In this document: positions 11,766 through 23,303 of the stretch, piece by piece
How positions within the stretch are numbered: the stretch's first letter is position 1
How the letters are laid out: each line of letters begins with the position of its first letter
NCBI GenBank assembly: GCA_032358165.1
Contig: JAALGY010000054.1
Span: forward strand, 1,426,001 to 1,490,000
Direction of reading: 5' to 3'
DNA length: 64,000 nt
DNA from: Diplosphaera chodatii
Taxonomy: Eukaryota > Chlorophyta > Trebouxiophyceae > Prasiolales > Stichococcaceae
Notes under the pieces: generated by a model
Seen by the model: only the letters and a program-made list of their open reading frames with translations
Database searches by the model: none
Told to the model about the DNA's origin: nothing
Program-made: the position numbers and the translations under genes

Positions 11766-12627
11766 ATGTCTGCGCTGGCCGCCAGCTGCCCTTACACCAG
11801 AGGGAGCTGCATGCCACAGCATGCAGCCTACAAACGCTCACACTTGCTTCAGAAGCGGCATAGATGCAGGTCTCGATTGAGAGGTGCGACTGACAGGCAC
11901 CGGCATCGGTGCAGGGCCCCAGCCGCAGCGCAGGTGCTTTGCAGTCTGGTATGCTGCGCCTTGATTATTTGCACAAAGATACACTGGGTGATCCTTGGTT
12001 GGCGGATTGATCTCCTTGCCAACACAGGATGCAGAAAGCATTGCATCACCGGTGCTACCTCCCATCGGCGATGACCAGCAGCTGGCAGCTGAAGCACAGT
12101 GGCTTGCAGACACGATTCAGGCATGGCTTGCTGTGGCTCAGCATAGCAGCTTGCACGACTCACACTGGGTGCACATGTGACATAGAGCATGGGGCTGAAG
12201 CGCAGGCGTGGCAGGACGACGAGTGGCAAGTGCAGGAAAATCATCGTGACCTGGGTATTGCCGTTGCCAAGGTGAGCGACGTGTTGTTGGCTAGTGACTC
12301 GATAGAGCATCGTCAGCCACCCAGCTGCTAAGCTTCACTGCCGGCGTTTGCGCCGGACTCGGTGTGCAGGCATACCATGCAGTCCGGTCCACAGGGGAAA
12401 ACGACATTGGAACGATTCTTTTGAGCATTGCTAGCGACCTTGAGGCATTCGACTTCCATGACACCTTCACTGGGAACTTTCAGGTACTGTGCACACTGCT
12501 GCCCTTCCTGCACATGCACAGTTAGCTCAATCCGCGGTGTGTACAGCTGTCTGCGGTGCGCAGGTGGCGAACAAGGCCATCGAGTTGCTCATGTCCAACG
12601 ATGGCCAGGAGGTCTGCTGTGGATGAC
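11766..12627 (+). CDS. Conserved small protein with plastid-like presequence, unknown function
   Basis: Exons join mostly in phase 0: 11766-11934, 12028-about 12108 (or slightly beyond), about 12210-12281, about 12370-12483 and 12565-12627. The first exon (MSALAASCPYTRGSCMPQHA and on) is Ser/Arg/His-rich with almost no acidic residues until codon 45, like a chloroplast transit peptide. The mature part is acidic and conserved-looking, with motifs DDEWQVQENHRDLG, GENDIGTILLSIASDLEAF, FHDTFTGNFQ and VANKAIELLM. This resembles a short uncharacterised protein found in plants and algae; I cannot give a function. The second donor is unclear: it is either GC-AG at 12108 or a GT slightly downstream. 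It stops in frame at 12627. Confidence 0.65.
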
Positions 12628-12812
12628 ATGCAGCGAAATTTTCTTAGTGCCTGGCTCAGCCAATCCGATGTTGCATTGGAGATCTGTGACGATCTCAGTG
12701 CCATCTGCACATCTTGCACTGCATGAAGAGGAGTGTACAGCTGACAGTAGCCTCTTTGTTCTACACTTGCCAGCGCAGCACCGCGCATGTCAGGGACTAT
12801 ACGAGACTAGCC

Positions 12813-13745
12813 TCACGTCCCTTGAGCTGACAGGCATGACTCTGTGGCGGCGGCCAGGTCATTTCGATGCCTCATCAGAGCACCGGCAACCAGGGGCGCC
12901 GCAAACCCCATGCTCTTCAGCTGTCTGTACTGTCTGCAAAACTCGATGACCTGGCACATTGCACACATACTCAGGCCGGCTAACGTGAAAGCAAGGCACT
13001 TGGGAATGGGTGAAAAATGCACGCTGCATACCATTGCCACAGACAGCACCTGGCCCTGCTCTTCCTGCCCGTCATGTGCCGCAAGTGCCATGGCCACCTC
13101 CTCTCGCTGCATCACCACACAAGCGAGTACACACGGCAGGACGGTTGCCGCACAGCTGCGTATCTGCTGCAGAGCAGTGGCCACAGGGTGCAGTATGTAT
13201 GCACCACCGACAGCGCTCACCTCATAGCCCATCTGCATGTAGCGCTCCAGCACCAGCTGGAAGGGGTCGTCCACCACCTGTGGCGCTGCATGTGCTGCTG
13301 CAGCAGCCTGACCATTGGCGCCCTCTGAGAGGACCCGCCGCTCCAGCTCGAAGTCAAAGCTGGCCTGCGTGCGCGTGATCTGGTCCAGCCCTGGTCGGAG
13401 CAGCACCTGCATCATTGTATGTGCAATGTGGCATGTATGTTGCTGTGCACAGCTACTAAGCTACTCGCTTCCCACAGTGCCATTCAGCAGGGCTTCCAGC
13501 GTTCCTCGTGACACTCACAGGTGGCATCGTGCGGTATGCCTCGGCTATCTGGACGCGCAGCAGGGGGTTCTGCAGGCCGCTGCCTCCATCTGGCGGCGGA
13601 GGCGGCGCTGGCGGAGCCTGGCGTGGCTGCGGTGGCGGTGCTGGCCGGCTGTTCTGCTGCTGCTGCTGACCAATCACAGGGTAGAATGGCCGGTGGGTGT
13701 CCGATGCCGCAGATGGCCCCGCGCCCGCCCGGGAGTCTGCATACA
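12813..13745 (-). CDS. UBA-domain protein similar to Arabidopsis At5g53330
   Basis: Four phase-0 exons: 13745-~13519, ~13408-~13221, ~13110-~13041 and ~12955-12813. The N-terminus contains FYPVIGQ followed by poly-Gln and a Pro-rich tract. Next come the conserved segments VQIAEAYRTMPP and SFDFELERRVLSEG. The C-terminus is a UBA fold (about the last 45 residues): LKSMGFAAPLVAGAL followed by ND-x-x-x-A. The order and motifs match the plant protein annotated as ubiquitin-associated/EF1B-type, from memory of that family. UBA domains bind ubiquitin, so a role in ubiquitin-dependent sorting or turnover is inferred. The start ATG (13745) lies just after an in-frame upstream break and is well placed. 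Confidence 0.82.
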
Positions 13746-14407
13746 TCTCGCTGAATAGCTTACATTGCTTCCTGGAAGTTGCAGAGCAACAAACTCACGG
13801 CAGAAACGAGGCTTCCAGCCTGCGCTGAAGTTTCAGAGGCCTGCTTGCAGCTGCTCTGGGTTACAGGTTGGGGTGGTATGCGCGCGCTGCCAGGGCGAGT
13901 GTCACAAACTGTTGCTTGCAGGCTTCAATCACATCAGTCCCGTCTAATGCTATATAATTTTGCAAGCACACTCTAGGTGCGGCACGCCGGCACCGCAGCA
14001 GGTCAGACGGGACACAGCAACAGAGCGACGAGATGTGCAAAACCTGCCCTGTAGCAGCCGAGGGAGCAAGCATGGTTTTTGGTCAAGTGCACCGGCGCGG
14101 GTTGCGCTATGTGGCAGTAGCATGCATCATCTATGACGTAGGTCAGCAATCTGATGAAACTACTTCTCAGGGTCAAGCCAGACGCGTGTTGTGCCATTTG
14201 GCCATTAGGTTAGTGTGGATCGTTTGCTGGTATCTACTTGAATTGTAGTGCAGTCGCGGACTTGAATGCTAGTATCTCCAAGAAGATGTGTCGTGCGTGA
14301 TTGATCGTTTCAATGAGCTCAGGTTGCTGAGCTTTGCTGCGGTGCACGTGGGCACCTGGCCGGCCGGGCGGGGCAGGTCCACCGCTGCATTGAGCAACCC
14401 TGCAGCC
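13746..14407. promoter_or_regulatory. Divergent intergenic region (UBA protein / SWEET)
   Basis: About 660 bp between two outward-facing start codons. It contains an AT-rich stretch CTATATAATTTT near 13950. No coding exon is supported. It likely carries both promoters. Confidence 0.4.
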
Positions 14408-15829
14408 ATGGTGGACTTTGTCCTGCTGCTGACCACCGTGGCTCCAGCCCTCGGCGTCGTAACAGCCATTTTGCTGTTCTTCAGTCCCCTTGGCGCCGCC
14501 CTGCAGGCGCAGAAGGACGGCACGCTTGGGGTGAACTTGGCAATTGTCGTGCTTAATATTTGCAGATGATCGTGTGGCAAATCCTGATATACTTGTGAAA
14601 ATGCACACCCATGAGATCGCCTGGTACTCACAGATTGCTAAAACAACAGCCAACCGGTCGTACATGCGATCAAGGTGACCTTGATGATGTCGCAGGATTT
14701 GAACGTCATTCCCTTCCCACTGGTGGCTGCCAATTGCGGAGGATGGGTCAGCTATGCGATTGTTGTCCGGGATCCCTACGTCTTCCTGGCCAATGCCCCA
14801 GGTGGTTGACAGACATATACACAACAAGCACTCGGCGTCTGAAATTTGGATTGTGCATTGGATGCAAGGGCACTACTTCTCATTCCATGCTGTGCCATCC
14901 CGCAGGCGTCATCGTGGGATTGTGGATGATGATGATCTCACTGCGGCTGGCAGACCCGAAGGTGCAACTGATGCGCATGCATATGTGCCTCAGCTCACCG
15001 CCAGTACCATGTCCTATCCGCCATTGCTTGCTGATGCTTTTGCCGCATGTTGCTATGCTGCCGTCATGAGTGGGACGATGTTCACGTTGGGCTTCTGCAC
15101 CATGCAGACGGCACACCTCATCATGATGATGATCCTGCTGTCGGCGGTGCTGCTGGAGGTGGTGGGCTTCCTCGGCGCAGAGGGCTGGCTGCTGCACCAC
15201 AACCTGAAGCTGCTGTGGTGAATAGCTCCGCCTCAGCTGACATGCTGTGCATTGCAGTTGCACTCAACACTCCCCGGGGGACTGACTGTCGTTGCCGACT
15301 GAGCAGGGGCTTTGCTGCAAACGGCATCCTGCTCGTCTTCTATGCTTCGCCCCTCAGCGCTCTGTTGAAGGTCTTCCAGACGCGCTCCAGCGCCCCCATC
15401 CACCTCGGCATGGCCATCATGACAGTCCTCAACGGTGAATAGGTTCTGCATAGCTGCCTACATCTGCACGGACAACACACTCTGATTGGCTTGATCAAGC
15501 ACTGCTGCCCTGTTGCTGCAGGTGCTCTCTGGGTTGCATATGGGTTTGCAATCAATAACCCATTCATTTGGGTGCCCAACGGTGTGGGTGCCATCCTGGG
15601 AATCGTGCAAGTGATCCTGTACTTGGCCTTCCGACCAACGAAGAGGTGACATCACGTGTCTATTCGCATCACCTTTGCGTGTAGAGCCCGTATAGTTGCA
15701 TGATGCGCCACCTATGCTGCATGGCCTCGCCGCAGTTACGTGTTGCTTCTTTGCAATTAGTCCACCGTTCAATGCTTGTGCAGTGACCTTGAAGCGCCGC
15801 TGATAGCAGCAGAGTCTCAGGAGCCTTGA
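14408..15829 (+). CDS. SWEET: SWEET (MtN3/saliva) sugar transporter
   Basis: SWEET proteins are seven-helix uniporters that move mono- or disaccharides down their gradient. Seven exons join with consistent phases: 14408-14533, ~14698-14799, ~14904-~14990, ~15070-15217, ~15310-15436, ~15524-15648 and 15782-15829. The first MtN3 repeat shows FVLLLTTVAPALGVV, SPLGAALQA, NVIPFPLVAANCGGW and DPYVFLANAPG. A linker helix follows (LLEVVGFLGAEGW). The second repeat shows GFAANGILLVFYASPLSAL, FQTRSSAPI, MTVLNG-ALWVAYGF and FIWVPNGVGAILG. The C-terminal tail is short (SDLEAPLIAAES). Length, about 250 residues, is normal. Membrane location (plasma membrane or internal) and substrate cannot be read from sequence. 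The third-to-fourth exon junction is the least certain. Confidence 0.93.
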
Positions 15830-16127
15830 GATCAGCAGTCAGCAACAAGTATTCATACAGCTGTGGTTTGGTTTGGGGTGGGATTCACCCAGGGTGGTTT
15901 TGAGCATAGCAATCGCCAATTCGGCTCACCACCATGCATAAGCTTGCTCTACCAGCCGGTTATCTGTCAGATTCGGGTGGTTATTTGTTATGTGTGGCCC
16001 GTTGAGTAAGTTTAGCTCGTGTGACTGTATGTGATTGTTCAGAACAGGCAGAATAGCCCGAGAAAGCCTGAAGTCAGCTAGTGACATGCTGTGGCTGCTG
16101 CCAAGTCTACATTCCACTGCATCGTTC

Positions 16128-18736
16128 ATGAGCGCTTGATCCAGGACTTGCGCTTCTGCTCCGCTATCCGCTGCTGCAGCCGCTCCTCGCCCACTCTTCG
16201 CTGAATCTGGTCCAGGATGGCCTGATCCTGCGCGTTGGACAAATGAAAGCTGGTCTCGCACGTCTACAGCTGGGTTTCTTGTGTTGAGGGGTTAGCAATT
16301 TAGTCACCATGTCAGTATCGAGCTGCAGAGCATGGGATCCAGCATGCCAGCATGGAGGCACATGGGTCCACGAATATTATGACCTGTCATCAACATGCAG
16401 CATCCAGGCACCTTGAAAAACTTGGCCTGCGCAGCGTCCCAGCCCTTGAGCTTCTGCTCCACCGTCCAGGTGGACTTGACGGGCGGCAGCGGCGACTCCT
16501 TCGCCACTTTGGGTAGGACCGGCCTGCGGCAGCCGCCACACACATGTGCCATGCGAATGCTGGTATGGTTACTCTGGAAAGTGTTTGACCCATGTGCTGC
16601 AGCCACCCAGACGGTCGACAGGATGCAGCAGGTACACATGGCGCTGCCGGCTGCCGTGCGAGGTGCCGGGTGGCACCTGAACCCGCAGGCTGCGAATTCA
16701 CGCTGCGCCTCGGGCGTGAAGCAGTACTGGATGAAGGCCTCCGCGGCGGTGCGCGCCTCGGGCGGCTGCTTGTCCAGGTTGCGGTCGATGAGCGCGATGG
16801 GGAACTCGACCTGGCGGGTGATGGCACCGCGTCAGGTCGCGCACACCCGATGCGCCCAACGTGCTTGGGTGCCTCTCCGCGCAATGCATGCCTCAAGCGA
16901 GCGAGCGAGTCGAGAAACGGCCTGGACCGACGCATGCACTGTGTTTGTATGCTGTGCACCGAGACGTTGTTCTGCGGCACGACGTAGGGCAGTTGCCGCG
17001 CGGGCGCCTGGCTCATGTTGGTCATGATGACCTCGTTCTCGTACGTCAGCAGCGCGTCGCCTGTCTTCTGCTTGTAGAACACGTCAGACGCCTCCCGGGC
17101 ATCTCGCGGCTGGATGGGCACATGCTGGAACACCTGCGCCAATGTTGCATGTCTTGGCAAGTCCAGCACCACATCTGGCGCGATGCATTGAACACGCCAT
17201 GAACCAAATGCACAAGGTGCCTCAACCACATCTCAGGCATGCAGGCAGAGTGAGAAGAATGACGACCTTGGTGACATATTCTTGGGCAGCGGCGTCGCCC
17301 TTGCGCATGCGATGGCCCCATAATGCCAGGAAGTTCCACCGCGCCACCCCCGCCGTCTTCGGGTTGGCTGTGATGGTCTCAACATCGTCCCTGCAGGCAG
17401 TGAGGCGGTCAGCAGCCACACTGACACTGCGCTTACGAGCCAGCTCTGAAACGGCTCGAGGTGTGGGCAGTCCCACCTCGTCAAGTCGTCCCAGTCGCGG
17501 ATGCCCTTTGGGTTGCCCTGCCGCACCACCATTGCGACCACCGATGTGGCGAGCACCGCATTGTTGGGCGCTGCCTTCCGCCAGTCCTGCTCATCGCCTT
17601 GTGCATCGATCAGTTACAGCTTTGCTGCCACAGACCTCGTTGCACGTGGCGCCACACTCGGTTTAACCACCTCTTCGCAGGCAGACCATGTATGTGAACG
17701 TGCAGTCCTTTGCGCACCTGACGCATCAACCCGGCATCCGCAATCTTCATGATGTCCAGCGGCAGTGCCAGCGCTGCAATGTCGGCTGGTAGGCCATCAA
17801 TGACTGCTCGCGCCTGCAAGCATGGCTTCACCGCTCAGGGAAGCTCCTGCAGACAGTTCTCCAGCATCAGAGAAGGCTGTCATGCGTCAGAGGCAGAAGT
17901 GCGTCGACCTGCGTGCCAGATCCGCCAAAGGACAAGCGGAAGCCAACTGGCACGCCTGTCTTCTGCTCATATTCTCTGCAGAATCTGGAGCATATCTGCG
18001 ACAGCCACAATACTACTCAGCAGCGTGGCGAGCAGCTGACATGTCCACACGGGCAGCACGCAAAATGGGGCAGGCCTCGAAGTCTGATGGCTCACCCTTG
18101 CATATGCCTTTCTAGATACTGCGAATGACACTAGCGTAAGTGTCACTGGCTGAACTTTTGGCTTCTTATCCTTCTTCCCCCAGCCGAAGGGGCCCCAGCC
18201 ACCACCACCACCACCATGGCCGCCGCCGCCGCCGCCGCCCTCACCGCCAGCAGGAGGTGGTCCACCAGCCCCGCCCCCTGCTGATGACTGGGTTGCTACG
18301 GCTGTCAAGTGGCTCGATGAAAGCCCTGCTGCCGCCGCTGCTGTGACGCCAAAACCCGCTGCTCGCCTGCTGCATTGTGGCACAGTGGCTTGTAGTACGC
18401 GTTCACGAACATCGCTTGCACATGTAATTCTCAACGTGTCACAACGCGGGGACGTCACGCTTACCAAAGCCGCTGCCGCCGGTGCTTGGACTGATCCGCT
18501 GCAGTACCGCAGTTCCCCTCTGCAAAGAGGGACCATGAGATGATTGAACTTTGCACCCGACACATGTTTCGTGCATTTGTGTCAAGTTCAACTGCCCTTT
18601 TCAAGCACCTGCGTCGCCGGGCGTCAAGCGTGCAACAAACACTGGCCGCCGCAGGCAGCTGTGAACCAGGCGTCTGCATGCATTCGATTAAATATTTGAC
18701 GTGCAGCGCAGATGCGCGTATTCGCACGTTGTACAT
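16128..18736 (-). CDS. SBP: Chloroplast sulfate/thiosulfate-binding protein of the SulP ABC transporter
   Basis: This is the substrate-binding subunit of the chloroplast sulfate permease, related to bacterial Sbp/CysP. Nine or more exons carry the family motifs in order: VTLTLVSFAVSRKAY, GVPVGFRLSFGGSGTQ (ligand loop), RAVIDGLPADIAALALPLD, NNAVLATSVVAMVVRQGNP, TANPKTAGVARWNFLALWG, DVFYKQKTGDALLTYENEV, QLPYVVPQ, TRQVEFPIALIDRNLDKQP, AAEAFIQYCFTPEAQREFA, PVLPKVAKESPLPPVKSTWT and GWDAAQAKFF. It ends in a basic tail, QKRKSWIKRS, at 16128. The N-terminal exon (18736-~18475) is Arg/Ser/Cys-rich and fits a transit peptide; which ATG is used is uncertain. Between it and the mature domain lies a long polyglycine tract (18185-18285). 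No permease or ATPase subunit gene is in the window. Confidence 0.9.
18185..18285 (-). repeat. Polyglycine-coding low-complexity tract
   Basis: On the minus strand this GGC/GGT-rich stretch encodes a run of about 30 residues dominated by Gly with one His, ending WGPFGWGKKDKK, directly before the mature sulfate-binding domain. The plus strand shows CCACCACCAC and CCGCCGCCGC trinucleotide runs. Confidence 0.85.
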
Positions 18737-19126
18737 ATATCGACCAGGAAGCGTGAAGCAGTAGATCGCTCAGTTGTCATGTTCATACCGAGTAGCTGGC
18801 GGATGTGTAGCTGGGTGAGGTGGGTTGTGCAGGGACGCGTGTCCGTACAGCGCGCTGCTCATCTGGGGAACTGAACAGCTACACGCTCCTTACCTCCGTA
18901 AGCGTGCTTGTGATATATGTGTGCGTTGACGAAGGGATCGAGACCGGATGCAAATGCAGGTTACGTCATCCGAAGTTCCAAACACCTTCACGTAATCACG
19001 TTGCCAGCATGCTTGCAGCAGGTGTCCACAGCACGATCCAGATGTCTGACAACCCGACATGCGAGCCACCACTACCATGCGGTGTCACATGCCAGCATGC
19101 ACAGCCCTGCCCTGCAGCACTCCTGC
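18737..19126. other. Intergenic region between SBP and eL18
   Basis: About 390 bp in tandem minus-strand orientation. It should contain the 3' end of eL18 and the promoter of SBP. No supported exon. Confidence 0.35.
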
Positions 19127-20786
19127 CTAGGCCTTGTAGCCACGTGACTTGCGGCGGCCACGCGCCTTCTCGAACTTGCGGCCCTTGCTCCGCACATACG
19201 GCTTCACATGGCTGTGCGGCACACTGCACACAAAATGACAGTTGCTCAGTTCTTCGAGCTCCGAACTGTTGCAGCAGTGACTCCTGATGGCGCTTGCAGC
19301 AGAGAGCACGCTGGTACATCTGGCCTTATGAACATCAACAGCGGCAACCTTGCACCAGCAGGTGTGCATGCCGCTGTGTATCACACTACATCAGCATTGC
19401 AGGCAGGAAAGAGGCGGTGGGTGCACGTACCCAGGGGCACCGAAGTGCTTGTTGGCCTCGCGCTGGCTCTTGGGGCCGCGCAGCAGCACCGTGTCTGACC
19501 CTGTCGGCTTGAGCAGTGCCAGCTGGTCGAACGTCATGCACTCGCCGCCCGACTGCAGAGCAGCGCAAGCAGGCATCAGCACGCTGTTAAACCAACATGC
19601 AGTGGTGCCTCGGACACAGTGATGCTTGGCACAAAAGCACAGTGGACAGGCGCAACACGACCCCGATCAGTTCACAATCCCAGCAAGCGCTGGCAGGGCA
19701 GCACTGCCCGGCCAACGCCAGGCAGTCGTGACAGGCACGGCACTGTGTGCTGACCTTCAGGATGCGGGCGCGTGCGGTCTCAGTGAAGCGCATCGCCACC
19801 ACCCGCAGCTTGGGCAGCTCGAACAGCCGCTTGTCATCGGTGATCGTGCCCACCAGCACGGCGATCTTGTCCTCCTGTCAGTATGTATCCATGCAGACTT
19901 GGCCAGTGCCCTGATCCAGCAACTTGCTTGCAGAGTTGACATGCACGCAGGTGCTCTCGAGCACCGCAGACGGCTGTCAGCGAGTCTGCTGCTCAGCCTG
20001 TGCAACATCCCTGCCGCTACTGCAGCAGGGCTGATGGTGGCCAGGCAGCCTGCTCACCTTGCCGGCCATGTAGCGGGCGAGGCGGGACAGCGACACCGGC
20101 GCGCGGTGCTGCTTGCTCTGATAAAGCCGCTTCAGCACCACCTTGTTGAACTTGGCGTCCGTGCGGCGGCCCAGGAACGTGTACAGCTGCGTGGCAGCAG
20201 AGCACGGCACCGTCAACAGCATGCCCACTGTTGCAATGGTGACACCATGTTCTTGCACCTAATGGCTGCTGACGGGTCACTATCAAGCACTCAGCTCACA
20301 GCCTGCACGGCAAGGCGTCCCAGGCACTGCTGCCGGTGCACTACTGACGAAGCGCTTTCAACAGCATGCTGCGCAGGGGGGCACTGCACGCAAGCTGCAG
20401 CAAGTTCCGGCCGTTGCCGTGCCACATGCTGCCGCAGCACGGCACTGTATCCCATAGCACCAGCTGCGGCCCTGGCACCCCCCAACAGCTGGCCCGATAA
20501 CGACCAGAGTCCAGACAGTACGCTGATGATTGGTCTGCTGCCTCGCCAGCACCCACCTTCACAAGCAGCTTGAGATACACATTGTCCGACTTGGGTGCGG
20601 TCCTGTGCTTTGTTTTGTTACGGCCACCGGCCTCAAGGTCGATACCCTGCAATACACACGCAGCTGATCAGCGACCGGGTGCACTCCGTGCCACCAGTGC
20701 CCAATCTGCTGCAGACATCTGAGGGTGGCCGTGGCCCCCAGCAAACCATGACAGCAAACAGCAGGGCGCCTGATGCAGCGCACCAT
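19127..20786 (-). CDS. RPL18: 60S ribosomal protein eL18
   Basis: Structural protein of the large cytosolic ribosomal subunit. Exon 1 is only the start codon in a strong context (GCCGCCATG/GTGCGC at 20786). Later exons begin [15 protein letters not shown] and continue with [112 protein letters not shown], and finally [19 protein letters not shown] ending SRGYKA and a stop at 19127. All family landmarks are present and the length (about 185 residues) is normal. Introns of 100-350 bp separate six exons. Confidence is very high for identity and high for the one-codon first exon. Confidence 0.95.
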
Positions 20787-21238
20787 GGCGGCGGACCAGC
20801 CCTCCCCGAGGCTGCCGGGGTCGCCGTCTCGCAACCCGAAAGGCCGCACCCAGCCCGGCCAACCTCACTTGACGGCTCACGCAGGGGTGTAACAAGAGCG
20901 TCCAAGCCAGGGAAGCTACCCACTTCCAGCTGCCTGGCTGGGAATGTAGAGTCCGTCCGGGTCTTAGAACACGGGAATTGCACAAGTACACAACTCTGGC
21001 ACTGATCGCCCACTCGTGCCCTCTTGCACATTCCCGCCGCCCACGTTGCCGTGCGCCCCGTCTGTAGACGATCAGCCTTCTACTCTATCAGCACGACGCT
21101 CGCGTACAGCCCCAGCATCGCCCGCCCCGACGCACAGCAGGTGATGTCCGTCACAACTGCAGATCCAGCTCCTTGCCGCGTCGGGCCCGCCAACAGGACC
21201 TCTGTGCTGTGTTAACTGCATGTATGAACGCTTATGGT
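20787..21238. other. Divergent region upstream of eL18
   Basis: About 450 bp. It contains the eL18 promoter and the start of the next plus-strand gene. A Pro/Ser-rich open stretch at about 21028-21139 could be a 5' exon of that gene, but I cannot prove it. Confidence 0.3.
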
Positions 21239-21239
21239 G

Positions 21240-23303
21240 GGCTGTTTGCGCTGCAAGACCCTTCCGCCTCGCCAGCATTTCAAATCTGCGTTCCCTGCTG
21301 GGCTCCGCAGTCCTGAAGCGGGACCGCCATCTGATCCGTGCCCGCCCCATGCTGCAGGCGTCACAAGCAGCCATGAAGCTGACGTTCGCCAAGGTGATGC
21401 CGCAGGCCCGTTTCTCCAGGGCCGCAGGTGCGGGCTCGGTGCCTGCCTGAAGGGGCTCTGAGTCACGACTTGCATGTTTGTGACAGCACTGTCACAGCCT
21501 TCAGCACTCCTCCTGACTCATGTCATATCGTGTGTGCAGCCGGTAGCGGCAAGGCGCGTCAGGCGCACGCCCCTGGCGCCGACAGGCAAGTGCTGCTCCT
21601 TCACTATTGCCTGTGTCACTTGCGTCCCTAATGGCCGCGTCGGCACTCTGCCGACATAAATTGCTGCTGTACTGTGTGTGTATGTGTGTGTCACACATTG
21701 ACAGTAGCTTCCAGCGTGCTGCGGTGCGCATAGTGCGCCTGTGCCATGCCATCAGCATGTGTTGATCAGCTGCTCCCTATGCTGAGCGGGTCAGCAATGA
21801 ACGCTGCAGGGATCGCCAGACCAAGAAGCGCGGCGTGATCGGCAAGCTGCGCGACATGTGCTGCAGCCGCAAGACCGCCATTGCCGCACACCCCGCCCAG
21901 CTCACACCCGCGACCAGCCAAACCAACACCCAGACCCCGGTGCCGCCGACCACCAGCCAGCAGCTCTGCTCAGCACCCGCTGCCTCCAAGCCTGCCGCCA
22001 CCCCTGCTGCAGCTGTCCAGACCGACGCCCAGCTGACGCAGCAGGTGCGCTACTGTGGATCCTCTGCCTTTGCGTGCCTGAGCTCATGTGCGTCAGACTG
22101 CTGAGCAACATGCACGTGATGTTTTTGCTGACCAAGACCCATGACTGCCCCACAGGCAGCGCAGGCTGTGGCAGCCAAGGCCGTGCAGATGCTGGAGTGC
22201 CGGGCAGAGAGGCAGAAGCAGGAAGCACAGCCAGGTGCCGTGCCTGCAGCCAGCCGCCCAGCAGCCGTCTCGCAGCCAGCAGAAGAGCTTGGCCGCGTGA
22301 GCCGCATGGACCTCGCAGAAAGGGTGCGTGTGTGCTGCGCTTCAGCAGGCTGCATGTCCACACAGTCACATATCTCCTTCCACTGTAGGCAGTCGACAGA
22401 GCAGTCTCCATGCGGCAATGTCGGCAGCACACATCGTAAGCAGTGGCTTGTCTGCTTACAGATTGCACAGATGCTGCGGGCGCAGCAGACTCAGCTCGCA
22501 GGCAGCCACGCCGATGACAGCTCCAGGCCCAGCCAGCCAGCGGATGCGCCGTCACCGCCACAGCAGCGGGCCAGCAGCTCCTCGGTGCGCCTGCCATTTC
22601 CCGTTGTTGCCATAAGTGTCAGCTTGGCTGGCTTATTGCATGTGCATGGGTACAGCCGCTGCACCTGGTGGATCTAGACCCTACCACTGCGCAGCGTCAA
22701 CAGCATCAAGCTGATGTGATGAAGCCTTGGCGACTGCAGGGCGAGTCGGTGGTGCTGCAGCAGCCTGCGCAGCGCCCACGGCGCCTCATGCTGCAGGAGG
22801 ACTTCAGCAGCTTCAGTCCAGTCGTCATGCCAGTGAGCATGCGCTTCACATTGCATGAATGTTCTGGCTGCCCAGGGCTCTGGACAGCATCGACAAGCTT
22901 TGGGCACCTGCGCTTGGCAAGCCACATCCAGGAGTGCTGACAATGGCACCCTGCCCTCGACCCCGCAGGGCGACAGCCACCATGTCCAGCTCATCCACAT
23001 CTCGCGGTCGCTGATGACACGGTCGTCCCCCTTCGAGCACGACCCCAAGATGCTGGCGTGGGAGATCGCGGCGGTGCAGGCTGGTTCCTTCCGCAGGTGT
23101 GGCCCGCAGTCCCCGCCATGCCATACAAGATGTTCAGCCTGACGCCCTGCACGCTGGTGGCGCTGCAGCACCAGAAGCAGGGCTGCCCTGATTGCAGCAC
23201 GCATGCAGACGTGACGTGCTTCCTGGCGACTCAGTCCACTCCTGTGCCACTGCTGCAGGGCGCCGCCAATGCCAAAGATGAAGTGATGAGCCGGACGCTC
23301 TGA
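21240..23303 (+). CDS. Unrecognised protein with basic N-terminus and Ala/Gln/Pro-rich middle
   Basis: A chain of plus-strand exons with good splice sites: about 21258-21391 (LASISNLRSLLGSAVLKRD, donor AAG/GTGATG), 21541-21595 (PVAARRVRRTPLAPTGK), ~21810-22043 (DRQTKKRGVIGKLRDMCC, then Pro/Thr/Gln-rich), ~22156-22323 (AAKAVQMLECRAERQKQEA), ~22462-22590 (IAQMLRAQQTQLAG), ~22676-22829 (RPRRLMLQEDFSSFSPVV) and ~22876 onward (HVQLIHISRSLMTRSSPFE, LAWEIAAVQAGSFR). A last small exon may end GAANAKDEVMSRTL at 23303. The protein looks basic and mostly disordered with a short C-terminal folded patch. I do not recognise the family. The start codon and last two junctions are uncertain. Confidence 0.4.

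Noticed and set aside
18140..18346. Plus-strand ORF with poly-His run
   Set aside because: It is the antisense of the polyglycine tract of the sulfate-binding protein.
21671..21692. TG-rich run (TGTGTGTGTATGTGTGTGT)
   Set aside because: Simple dinucleotide repeat in an intron; no sign of function.
22935..22969. A 35-nt intron in the unrecognised plus-strand gene
   Set aside because: The frame is open straight through from an acceptor at about 22875, so no intron is needed.
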